From Anolis sagrei (Eukaryota > Chordata > Lepidosauria > Squamata > Anolidae), in contig NC_090022.1 of assembly GCF_037176765.1 (NCBI RefSeq), positions 57,863,209-57,927,208 of the forward strand: a stretch of 64,000 bases of DNA, read 5' to 3'. The notes under the pieces were generated by a model. That model was not told the origin of the DNA. It was given only the letters and a program-made list of their open reading frames with translations, and ran no database searches. The position numbers and the translations under genes were made by a program. Every line of letters starts with the position of its first letter. Position 1 is the stretch's first letter. Shown here one piece after another: positions 1 through 12,800 of the stretch.

Positions 1-643
1 GATCGAGAAGGCTCTATGCCTAGTAGATATGGGAAGGGTTAGGATAATGTGTTAGTTGTTCTGATTATGCTAACCCCCTTGACCTGTTCCTTCCAGAATT
101 TTCCTGTAGCTTTAGCTAATGCTATGTGTAACCTTGGCTTCTATTTATGTCTAGCAGTGTCTTATGCTGTGACCTTAAAAATAGGTTATAGCTTGCTGGA
201 AAGGCATACTAATGATCTGGACAAAGGGCTGTCAATAACTGTCAGACAAGTGTAAATCATTAGAGGGCAAATGTTAATAAGGGAAAAGGTGTCACTCATT
301 GAGAGTAAAGGATCACATGTAAACCGAGCAGGTCTGTCCTATAAAAAGCCCAGTGCAGAGATTCGTGCAGACCAGAACTGCTGTGGTGGTATACATCATT
401 GCCCTGGGATATCTTCACTGTACTTTCCTGAAGCTCTCGAAGGCAAGAATGGAGATGTGAGTTATTCTATAGGATTCACTTTATATGTAAGATCTTTTTC
501 TATCAAATGTTAAATTTTGCCTGTCAGTTAGTGAACAGATCTGTTCATCCACTAGTGTATTTATTGTTTCAAAATCCAAAGGATTTTTTGGCTTTTTGGT
601 AAAACAAGGATTTATGTATTTATTCAGATCTGTTATCTTCCAG
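1..643. other. End of upstream DNAH12 intron, no gene seen
   Basis: No dynein-like segment is visible before the 644 acceptor. A TATAAAAAG box near 340 followed by a short leader-like stretch could be the remnant of an LTR or another promoter, but no end repeats could be defined. Confidence 0.4.
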
Positions 644-838
644 GGTGTTCGTGCTGCAGCCCAGGCAGGCAGTAAGAATGAAGAGCTTGGTCCCTTGGCC
701 TTATTTGCCTTCTTTGTGAATCGGTGCAAAGACAATCTCCATGTCGTGGTAGCTTTCAGTCCAATTGGAGATGCTTTTCGTAATCGACTGAGACAGTTCC
801 CATCTCTCATCAACTGTTGTACTATTGACTGGTTCCAG
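644..838 (+). CDS. DNAH12: DNAH12 exon, end of AAA4
   Basis: Acceptor cttccag, donor CAG/gtttgt, 195 nt, phase 0 in and out. It encodes fragment residues 1-65. [20 protein letters not shown] and [20 protein letters not shown] are hallmark dynein AAA4 C-terminal motifs. It is the first exon in the window. Confidence 0.93.
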
Positions 839-3800
839 GTTTGTAAGAGTATTTATATTGATGGCTCAGTAAATTTAATCCTTAGCATATTCCTACCCGC
901 ACATTCTTATTGCTACTTCCCTAACTCTGGATCCGTGTTGTGGTGCGTGGGCTTGTGTGTTCTAGTAACCCTATGGGCAAAGCCGCCGGGAGGCATATAC
1001 TCCCAGTAGGGTCATCCATGGCAGCAAGGTTACAGGGAAGTAACCAGACAAAGAACAACTCAAGAAAGTCCTCAATGGCAGGACAGGCGGTTGGTAACAT
1101 GGTTGCAATGGATAAGAGGCCACCAATTGTCATTGTATCCATATCATTGGATTAGAACCTTTTTTCTGTGAAGATTGTGTGTTGGTCGCTGTGCACAAAT
1201 TCACATAGACCAAAACCATACAACATTTTCTTTCAAATACCTTTATTAAACATTTATTGCCTCTCATAAAAAGTAATAGATTGTCTTGCCCAGCCAACTT
1301 TTAATCTATCAAAGGTATCAGTTGCCATATAATAGGGCATGGAAACACATGTTATAAATCAGGGGTCCTCAAACTTTTTAAACAGAGGGCCAGGTCACAG
1401 ACCCTTAAACTGTTGGAGGGCCAAATTATAATTTGAAAAAAACATGAATGAATTCCTATGCATATTGCACATATCTCATTTGTAGTGCAAAAAACACATA
1501 AAAATAATACAATAATTAAAATGAAGAACAATTTTAACAAATATAAACTTATTAGTATTTCAAAGGGAAGTGTGGGCCTGCTTTTGGCTGATGAGATAGG
1601 ATTGTTATTGTTATTGTTGAATTCTCTCAAAGCATACTTATGTTGTATATACTATACATGTAACTATGCTGTGTTTGATAATAAGTCATTGCAGGCTTTC
1701 TTACATTTTTAGCCATGGCCTGAAGATGCTCTTGAACGTGTGGCTATTAAGTTCTTGGAAAAACTTGAACTGACAGAACTTGAACGTCAAGAAGTTGTTC
1801 CTATCTGTAAACATTTCCACACATCTGTGTTGTCACTGTCAGAAAGGTATCTTTCCATATACATTTACAATACTGGTTTATAGAAATAAACAACACTAAA
1901 GAGGAAGAATAAACTATATCATATTATGGTTCTGATTCATGACAGCCTAAAATCTCTACTTCTAAATTAAACTAACATTTATCAGACAGATAAGGAAAAT
2001 TATTCTCGTAAATGATGCCAGTGTACAATTGGAAGACCATTTTGATTGTTTCCTATTTATTCAGGATTTATAGGGTGTCCTTTATTTACCCTTAGCTTGG
2101 GACAAAAGTAAATCTGAACAGGAGAAAAATATATAAATATATAAGTCAGTACAATAGTATTTACCCTTCTCCCAGCTGGGTGAGATCATGAGGCATTTTT
2201 CACATTTTCAGACTTTTTTGCATAAAGATACTCTGAAAAACATTCATTCATAAAAGAAACATTTTTCCACAGAAAACAGTGTCTGTTGCAATGTTGGTTT
2301 TGTTGCAAAAAAACCCCCCTCAGTGTGCAAGTATAATTTTTGCATTTTTTTTTTTGCAAAATAATTGTTTAAAAGTCCCAAAACATCACTGAAATTTACC
2401 ATTTTGACAGCTTACCTAAAGAGCCTTTCTTGTCAAAGACAAAAAAAAATTATAAATATTTTTCACATCCCTAATATATATGCAAATGTGCACAAACACC
2501 AGTCATACTGGTGCTTATACAGGCAGTCCCCAAGTTCCGAATAAGATGGGTTCTGTAGTTTTGTTCTTAAGGTGAATATGTATGTAAATTGGAACAGGTA
2601 CTTTTAAAGTGTAATGCCAGCCTATACATACACATCTTTGGATAGCATAGGGAAGGGTTAACACCCTGTGGCATTTGTTTTGCTATTTATGCCCCTGTTT
2701 AGAAGATGTCACCTCACTTTCTGTCCCCATGATAATTGGATTTTGAAAATTTTGGCTTTTTGTGGATGCAAGATTTGATGGGAAAACTTCAATGGAGACA
2801 CCTTTTCCCGATGATAACTCTTCCAGGAGTTAATTTCCCTTTCTAGAGGTAGATTTCTCTCACTTTCTGTTGTCTCACCCCTGTTCTTAATTATGGGTCA
2901 TTTGTAAGTCAGATGTTTGTATCTCAGGGACTGCCCGTATGCTATTTGTATGCTATTTTCCATTTTGTGGCAAATAGCAGGTTTATCTGTTCAGAAACAG
3001 GGTTCATTATAGTTTTATTCTCCCTTTATCAGCTTTATCCAGCTACTTTTACTTTTTTAATAGAAAAGACACATCAGCAATTTTGACCAGATATCCTACA
3101 TGATGTCTAATCTGAATAATTTCAAAAAATTATCTTTATTGAGCTGGGTTAAATCTAGGAGTTTACAATAAAACAGAACAGCCAGAAATATACAGAAATC
3201 AATAATAGCATATTTAATACAGAGTTTAACATAGAAGCGCCAATGCCTCCTAACATCTCATTAGGTAAGTAGTATAGTATACAAACATTTAAAAAGAGCA
3301 TTTCAGTGTCTTGGGTGTTCAGTAGTTATCATTTATTTTATTTTAACTCTGCCTGCAATTTCATACTTCTAGATATGTTACCTAGGTATAAGAATAGGTA
3401 TTTTCATTTAAAATTCATCAAAACAACAACTAATCAACAGGTTCAAAATCTTCCAAAAACAGTAGACAAAAATACAAAACCCCCAAAAAACCTAAATCAA
3501 AAATAACATCCAGAAGAAAACAAAGGTCCCTTCCAGAGTGAAATACTGTTTTATCATGCCACAGGTTTTTGCAGCAGTTGGGACGACATAACTATGTTAC
3601 TCCTACTTCCTATCTTGAACTTATTGCTTCTTTTCAACAACTTTTAACTCAAAACCGACAAACTATCATGAAGGCAAAGAAACGCTATACTAATGGCTTA
3701 GACAAATTAGCTTTTGCTGAATCTCAGGTAAGTCAATAATAAAAATATAAAATTGTTAAAGACTAATGAATGCATTATGGTGTTCAGGGTTTTTTGGACT

Positions 3801-6800
3801 AGTGAATTTAATTGAACATAGGAAATATTCACGTGAACACGTGTTATAAGCAAATATTTAGTGGATAGACAAAAGATTGGTCAGAAGAAATGAAAATGCA
3901 GAAATTACAGAAAGTGAAAAATATTGTAATAATGGCCATCCACAATACCTAGGTGTGCTGATTTTCACCTAGAATGTGATTTTAAAGACTTGTTTCTATT
4001 CAGGCCTCAAGTAGGTGAATATCTGAATGAAATTTGATTCATGTTTAGAGAATTAATAAATGTGTTATTTATATCTGGATGGGATTATATGTACCTCAGG
4101 AGCGACATGCAATATCTTGGGCCGGTTTTCCTCACATATTTTTGCATTAAAATGCTTCCAAACAGACCATAGGGCCGTCCTTGAGCAATTTTTCCACATA
4201 TTCATGGATTTGAATTCTGTGGGCAGTGGAAGTTGGCCGTAGAGTCATACTGGAAGATCTAGAATTTCCTGGAGAGGTGTTATTTCTGGTAAAAGAAAAG
4301 CACTAACAATTTTTTTGTAGTTTTTTTCACTTGCAAAGTGATCATTTGCCTCCAATCCCAGCAAAATATCATTAATGAAAATACGTTTGCAGTTAAGCAT
4401 AATACATGATTGACATGTATTATGTATAGAAATATCTACTCATCTGTAAATCTTGTAAATAATGGGCCTTTCTTTTTACCACTAAAAACATAATAACACT
4501 GAAAACATAATTACACATTTTTCTATTTTAATGTACTGTAAAAAGTTTTATGTAACTGTTGTTGGTTTTAGGTTGGGGAAATGAAAAAAGAACTAGTTGA
4601 TTTGCAGCCTAAACTGGAGCAAGCTAAAGTGGATAATGCAAATATGATGAAGGTAAAGTTCCTGATCCTAAAGCTATGTGTACCTGATGCAGTTCACTCA
4701 GTTGTTTATGTCAGAAAATGGTAGGTGTTGTTCTCCAGATGCTATGATGAGATATTATGGAACTTGCAGTCCAATCATAAATGGGGTGCCACAGTTGCTT
4801 CCTCTTGGTTTAATAATACTGGAGTTGTTAGCACTGGCATCTCTTTAATGGCCAGTGGGGAAAATCCAGTCAGCTACACTACAGGTAATTTTCATTTCCA
4901 TGAATAGCTGAACTATCTGTCAATGTACAAGTAATGGTGACCAATCATTCACTGCTAACCAAATATATTATTACAAAGGTTATCAATGACATTATCAATT
5001 GCAGTTTAATCTTCAAAGAATTAAATGGTGTATTTTAATATTTTGATAAATGTTTTTTTAGTGTTTATGTATTGTATGTGAATTTGTGTCCTGGCATTGA
5101 ATGTTTGCTATGTATATGCTGTGCTCCACCCTGAGTCCCCTTTGAGGTGAGAAGGGAAGAATATAAATGTTTTAAATAAATAAATAAATGAATAAATAAA
5201 TAAAGAATTACACCTTTCCAAATTTGCCTCTGACTATTAAAAATGTGCGCTCAGTAACCTGTTTGAGACCAAGTTCAAATTCTAAGTGGGGGACCTATGC
5301 CTCATAGGTAATGTAGTGATTGTATTAAAAAAAACTTTTTGATCTTGTTTCAGGCCTGGTTTTGAGATGGAGACAGCTTTGGCCACCTTGATGGATGGCC
5401 TTTGCAGAAAACAGGATAGGGGAAGTGTGTCTCTTTTGGTTCTACTAGACATTTCAATGGCTTGCAATACCATTGACCATAATATCCTTCTGGGCCACCT
5501 TGCTGAGATGGGACTTGGAGGCATTGTTTTACAGTGGTTCCATTTTTTCCTGAAAGGGCAAACTCAGAAGTTGGAACTGCGGAATTTCTGCTTGAGCTCC
5601 TGACAGTTTATCTGTGTGACCCTTCTGGGCTCTGTTTTGTCCCCATTCTATTTAACATATAGATGGATACCACTAGAAGAAGTCATGTGGAGTTTTGGGA
5701 TTCAGTGCCATCTATCTGCAGATGACACTCAACTCTACTACTCCTTTAAAAAGTATTTTTATTCACAAAAAACATAATTACATAGCAATAACAGAGCAAA
5801 CAAGTTTTTAGGTTTTATATATATATTTAAAAACCACACCTACATTCAGCCTACTGATACTACAACTAAATATCTACTAGAAATAATAAAACATACACAA
5901 AAGTAAAACACAAAAATAAACAGAGAAACAAAGAAAAACAAAACCAGTACACACACAAAAAAGACTTACCTACAAACCGCTCTATGTTAGGATACACTAA
6001 AAGCATTCTGAAGATTACATGAGTGTTGCCTTGGTCTGGACAATTTAAGCCTTAATTCATATTCTGGTAAATTGTCCTGTGTGTTTTCATGTGAAATGAC
6101 CAACACTTCATTTCATTATGCGTCTGTTTTTTCCACAGGTAATTGAGAAAGAATCTGCAGAAGTTGCAGCAAAAAGCAAAACTGTAAAAGTAGATGAAGA
6201 GATTGCAACAGAAAAAGCAGCAGAAGCCCAGACACTAAAGAATGAATGTGAGAGTGATCTTGCCGAGGCAATTCCAGCATTAGAAGCAGCATTATCTGCA
6301 CTTGACACTTTGAAGGCAAGTCAAATGGGTATAATAGAAATATGAATTGCAATATTACTGAGAATGGCATTATTCTGATAGTTTGATTGACATCTCTTGA
6401 CATCTCCAGCTAAGGATCAAGTAACAGGTAAAAAGAAAGACCCGCAACTCAGAAACTGAAAAAAAAATCACTGTCTTCCAGAATAAATATTACTGGGTTA
6501 GATGACAAAACTATTTGGGAGTGATATAAAGACAGCTTCCTGTGTGCATCATATGTTCAGAAGATACGGAAAGAGATGATGCAGAGAAGCCGGACATGAG
6601 AGGAGAAACATTATTTTAAGGAAGTAATGTATACCAAAATGATAATGTACAGTGTAGTCAAAATAATTCACCGTAAGAGTGGAAACAATAGATTAGATCT
6701 TTATTTTGGATTGCTTATTTCAACTAGAGTGGTTGAGGGAATAGAGAAGAGACGAGGTAGAAATATCGGAAATAATAAATAATAATAATAGTGTTGTACT

Positions 6801-9800
6801 CCAGTCCAGGAAACACCTCTGTACTTAACCACTATATTCCAGTCCAAGTTAAATCAGCAAAGCAGTTTATTAAAGATAAATAAAAAGCACTGTAGCAAAA
6901 AGAGTAAAAAAAAAAGTCCACAAGGTTCAAAGTACAAGAGTAATTCAAAGTCCTAAAGCAACAGGACATCCAGCACAGGAATACAAGAAAACTAGGATGT
7001 ACAAGGCAGCATAGAATCCAATACAGAAATCTGGGAATTATCCTTCAATCTTGGAAGCATGAAACAGGATGAAAGAACTAGAACTAGAATTCCCTCAGAA
7101 AGCTTGACTAGGACTTGGCAAGAGCTGTTGCCTTAGTTAACAACATTGACCAGACTGGCTGGAAAAATCCCCCGGCCTCTCTAAAATAACATAAAATCAC
7201 GCCTACTCCCATGATTTACTAATGCAGTCTCTTCTCTAACAAGCGCTGTGACTTTCGCAGATTCTGTTGAACAGCACAAAATTTATGAAAACTGAGTCTC
7301 CTATCAACCAGCTCATTATCTTGCAACTCATTATTCTCTCCACTTGGGATTTCAGCCTCTGAACTCGTTTTCCTAGATAACAACTCTTTTGCACCATCTC
7401 GGCACCTCTCTGGAATGTGACCTTCGCTGACTTCTGGAGACACAGACTGACCGTTTCAGGACTTAAAATCTCATTTTGGGTCACAGACCCAGAGTTCCCA
7501 TGATCCACTTCCCCATTTACATTGATATCAGCCACAACCATGGGCTGAACTACAACATTCAGCTCCGAGAAATCCAAGATAGCTTACCAGCTGTTAGGAA
7601 TTGTGGGAGCTGAAGTCCAAAACATCTGGAGGAGCACAGTTTGGGAACCACTTCCTTAATTGATTATCTCTGTATCGTTCTCTCCATAGCTGTTCCAATA
7701 CCATCCATTCCCCCCTCTGTACCAGTTTTTGAAACCTGTATTTAGCCTATATTGATAATATAGTGTGTAGGAGCATGTGTCTGGATTTCATTTTTTTCTG
7801 AGGGGAGGACTTCTAGTTTGACATCTCTCTTACATCATACTTATATAACAGTGGTTCTCAACTTGTGGATCCCCAGATGTTTTGGCCTTCAACTCCCAGA
7901 AATCCTAACAGCTGGTAAACTGGCTGGGATTGCTGGGAGCTGTAGGCAAAAAAACCCCTGAGAACCCACAGGTTGAGAACCACTTCTCTATAAGGCACAA
8001 TCCGGCCTAATTTGTAAGAATTCCTGTATGGCCATAATTTTTTAGGCAAACTGTAATGGAAATTAACTGGAGCATCAATTTCTTATATGATATTTTCAAA
8101 CTGCTATATGTTGAGTTATTCAATTCCCTTTAAGTAAAAGGTGGTAAAACTCTTTAAGTAAATCAGATAATGGCTGGATCTACACTGCCATATAACCCCG
8201 TTTCTGAATCCAGATTATCCTCTTTGAATTTGATTATATAAATCTACACTGCCATATAATCCAGTTCAAAGCAGATAATCTGGATTCAGAAACTGGATTA
8301 TATGGGGCAAATGATAGCCACTGTGGTGTTCTGGTTTGAGTGCTAGACTACAATGCTGGAAACAAGAGTTTAAAACCCCACTCTGCCACGGAAACCCAGT
8401 GGATTATCTTGAGCAAGTCATAGTCTCTCAACTTCAAAGGAAGGCAAAGGACTATCCTTTGGAAACTATTTTGCAAGAAAGCCCTGTGATAGGTTCACCT
8501 CGACCCCTTCCACACAGCTGTATAAAATCCACATTGAACTGGATTATATGGCAGTGTGAACTCAGAAAATCCAGTTCAAAACAGATATTGTGGATGATCT
8601 GCCTTGATATTCTGGGTTATATGGCTATGTGGAAGGGCCCCTTAGTGTCACTATGAATCAGAAACTACTTGAAAGAACACGACAACAAAATCAGATGTTA
8701 TGTATTTTCCCCCTTACAGTATTAAAATGGGTTGGTTCAGTCTGGTTCAGTCTTTTAAACAGAGGCTGGATGGCCATCTGTTGGGGTGATTTGAATGCAA
8801 TATTCCTGCTTCTTGGCAGGGGGTTGGACTGGATGGCCCATGAGGTCTCTTCCAACTCTTTGATTCTATGATTCTATGCAACATTGTCAGGCAATGTGTA
8901 TTAATCATAAGTTTTAAATATGTTATTTTAGCCTGCAGATATTACAATTGTAAAATCAATGAAGAATCCACCTTCTGGTGTTAAACTTGTTATGGCTGCC
9001 GTCTGTGTAATGAAGGATATAAAACCTGAAAAAGTTGCAGATCCTTCAGGGATTGGAGGCAAGGTAAAATATTTATTTATAAAGCAATACGTTCCTAATT
9101 GCAAAACCCTCCATAGGCAGACTGAACATATGTTCATATGACAGTAAAATTTGGGAGACAGGCATATTCTATATGTTTCACTATGAAAATAAGATTCCAT
9201 CATAATATGGAAAATTGCAGAAATAGGTTAATTGGTTTTGCTGATTAAGTAAATGATTACCTCAATGTATTATTACTGATAAGTTACATTTTGCAGAGGA
9301 AGGATATACATAGTACTTTGAAGTGGAGCTTATACAAAAGTCAGTCCATCTTTTGTGTAGCAGACTCTTTCTTTGAGTTTTCAATGAATGTTGAAATGTC
9401 TCTTCTGTTTTGTTGCTGGTTGACAGTTATTAGAATGACAGTTGGATTCAACATCCAAACCATTTCTATGACAGCATCCATTCTTCTTAGTATGACTTTG
9501 CAACCTGATTGGCAGTTCCTAGTGGGATATAAGTTAAGTTCTGTCCAGATAGTATTCTAGTATTTATTTTAAGCTTTTATATTTATCTAATATGAATTTA
9601 CTCAGGACCTTTAGATATTACACAATCACAGGGCTATATTCTATTTGCCACTGGAACAAGTATTTTGCACTTTAGCCTTGAGAACATTTTTCCTACAGGA
9701 GTTGGTTATTTGTTTGAATTCTTCTTCAGTGATTTCTCCCCTTTTCCACTTCTTGTGCATGTTACTTTTGAGTTTTAGCCCAGTTAGAAGTTCTTATGGA

Positions 9801-12800
9801 CATCCATTCTGGCTTCTTTGCACTTGTCCTTTTTTTCCTCTTTGTTAGCACTGTTTGCAATTGCGCCTTAGGTATTTTCTCTTGAAAAACTCCCATCCAT
9901 CCATAACTCCCTTGTCTTTTAGTATCGGTGTCCACTGAATGCTGCTCAGTATTTCCTTCATTTTTTGGAAGTCAGCTTTCCTAAAGTCCAGAATGCGGGT
10001 TTGACTTGTCTTAGTTTCAGCCTTCCTTCGTATTGCAAACTGCAGGAGTGCATAGTCACATGCCCCTAAGGATCCGACCACTTCGACTGCATTGATCAGG
10101 TCCTCCGCATTTGTTAGGATGAGATCGAGAGTAGCCAACCCCCTTGTTACCTCTTCTATCTTCTGGACCATAAAATTGTCCGCAAGGCAAGCCAGGAATT
10201 TGTTGCACTTTATACTTTTGGCAGAGTTTGTTTTCCAGCAAATGTCAGGATAGTTGAAATCACCCATGATTACTGTATTTCTTCTTCGTGCCTAGTAAAC
10301 GCATAGTACAATTGTATCCCTTAACTGAAATGGCAAAATCAAGGTTTGTGTTTTGGAATTTAAAAAAATATTTTAAAGCCATGAATTGTGAAATTTGAGA
10401 ATACAGAATACCAACTGTCAGCTGTAACTTCAAATGAAGTCTTAGATAACATTGTGCAAATCAATGTCTGCTTACAGCCCACACTGTGGTGTCTATCTTT
10501 AAACAACTAGATAACATTGTGAATTATCCAAAGGAATACACGTAATTGTATTAAGAGCAATAAATGTTTTGAATAAGACCCTTTTGGAGTTTTAGTGCAA
10601 AATAGTAGATCATAGTAGGACACATTGTTGCATATATTCTCCCCAATTTCTAAATATTTATTTGCTTTGTATTGTCGAAGGCTTTCATGGCCAGAATCAC
10701 TTTGTTGTTGTGTGTTTTCTGGGCTGTATGGCCATGTTCCTGACATTTCACCTGCATCTATAGTTGAAATCGCCCATGACTACTATATCTGTTCATTGTG
10801 CCATAGATGCAGGCGAAACGTCAGGAGAGAATGCTTCTGGGACATGGTCATACAGCCTGGAAAACACACAACAACCCATTTATTTGCTTGATCATTGGCT
10901 ATGGGATAGTTCTGCAATTTCCTTGGGGAACATCTCTCTTTATATCAGAGCATATAGACAATCTTATTCATAGTGAATTAATAGCCAGTGTCAGTTACTT
11001 TGTACATATTCTCTTCTACCGATTCCTGACACCTTCATCCTTTGCATGTCTATGTGTTAATTAGAAAATCTTCTAAAAATTTTACTTACTTTTCTTTAAA
11101 AATATTTATGTATCTTTTGTTTTAGATTTTAGACTATTGGGGACCTAGCAAAAAACTTCTGGGTGATATGAATTTCTTAAAAGATTTGAAGGAGTATGAC
11201 AAGGATAACATTCCGGTAAATTTTTTTGTTCCTTTTGTAGTAATGATTTAAAGAAATTGTTACACTATTATAGCTAACAGTATATAATGCATATTCCATC
11301 AAATCCTAGTAACTCCGTAGATGGGAGAATCATACAGGAGTTTCTAAAACATGAGACAGGTGAGGACAGCAGCAATAGACAGGTGCAACACAATATTGTC
11401 AATAAAACAGAGTTCCCAAACCTATTTCTATGCATAAGTTTCAATTTGTTGAGTAAGCATTTACAGGACTGAATCAGTAGGAAGAAAGCTCCCTTATCTG
11501 CAACTACTTCTTCAAGGTGTTTCTTGAAAACTGTTTTAAATTATTTTCCTTGTTGAAAGTATACTAGACAGAAGAAAATCTACAGAGTAGAAGCCCCAAA
11601 TCTATAAGGCATTTCATTGTATTTTGTTATTTAAGTATTTTAAACAGAGACGCCAAGTATTATGCACCTTTCTATCCGACTTCACTCTTGCAAACTTTAT
11701 TTCCAGAATCACAGTATATAAAAGTTTATGAACACATTGTCAAAAATAGCATGCATAAGTGTGAGGGAGGGGATAATAACAGGGACTCAAGTGTAACATG
11801 CATAAAGTAGCCAAATGGTGTACAGTATTCTTATTACTAAACAATATAATAAACAAAGTTATGCTTTTACAAAGGTATCGGTGATGCAGAAGATTCGTTC
11901 TGAGTATCTAACTAATCCTGAATTTGATCCACCCAAAGTAGCTAAAGCATCCTCAGCAGCAGAAGGATTATGTAAATGGATTATGGCAATGGAAGTATAT
12001 GACAGAGTGACAAAGGTGCAGTTTTTCCTTGATATTCTCTATATCAACGATAGTAAACAAAATATTATCAGTTGAGAACTCACTACTATATTAGATGCAT
12101 TACTGTACTGCTTCCTTCATGTCTTGCTTATGACATCCCAGAGAAATTTGGGTGGCAACAGTTTGGTTGTTTGTCTTTCAACCCCCTAGGGAGCCCAAGG
12201 TGATATACATGGGTTAAAATATTAAAATATATAAAAACAAACTTAATCTGCTCTTTAATAATAGTTTTAAACTAGACAAGTAAAACTAATTCAAAACAAC
12301 TAACAATAGTTCGTGCCATTGTCAATTTTAACAATCAAAGATCAAGTCTTCATGGGCTGGCACAAATTATAAAGGAATTTAGCCAGCCTGACTTCTTTTG
12401 GAAGGGAGTGCTTGTAGTTGGGGTACCCCTATACAGAAAGCCACCCAAGTTTACTTATCAACATAGCTTTACAGGGTGGAGGGACATGATCTCAGGATTT
12501 CAGCTGAGGATCTTAGATTTCAGACAGGACCATATTTTTTCGGTTGTCTATTCAATGTATTTTTTCCAGATTCCAATTTGTATGTGTGTTGTTGAATGTA
12601 TGTATTTATGTATGTGTGTGATTTAGCAAACTGTTATTCAAATATATTGAATAGGTAGTTGCTCCTAAGAAAGCGCGTTTAGCAGAAGCACAGCAATCAT
12701 TAGCACAGACTATGGCATTACTAAATCAGAAGAGAAATGAACTTAAAGCTGTTGAAGATCGTTTGGAAGCTTTGCAACAGACATTTGCTGAGAAAACAGA

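Noticed and set aside
49-513. Possible upstream dynein exon or LTR promoter
   Set aside because: No AAA4 motif appears and no repeat ends could be matched. The TATA-like box alone is not enough.
905-1145. Open frames on both strands in the first intron
   Set aside because: The sequence has the feel of a diverged repeat (gcaaagccgccgggaggca) but I could not place it in a family, and no protein motif is visible.
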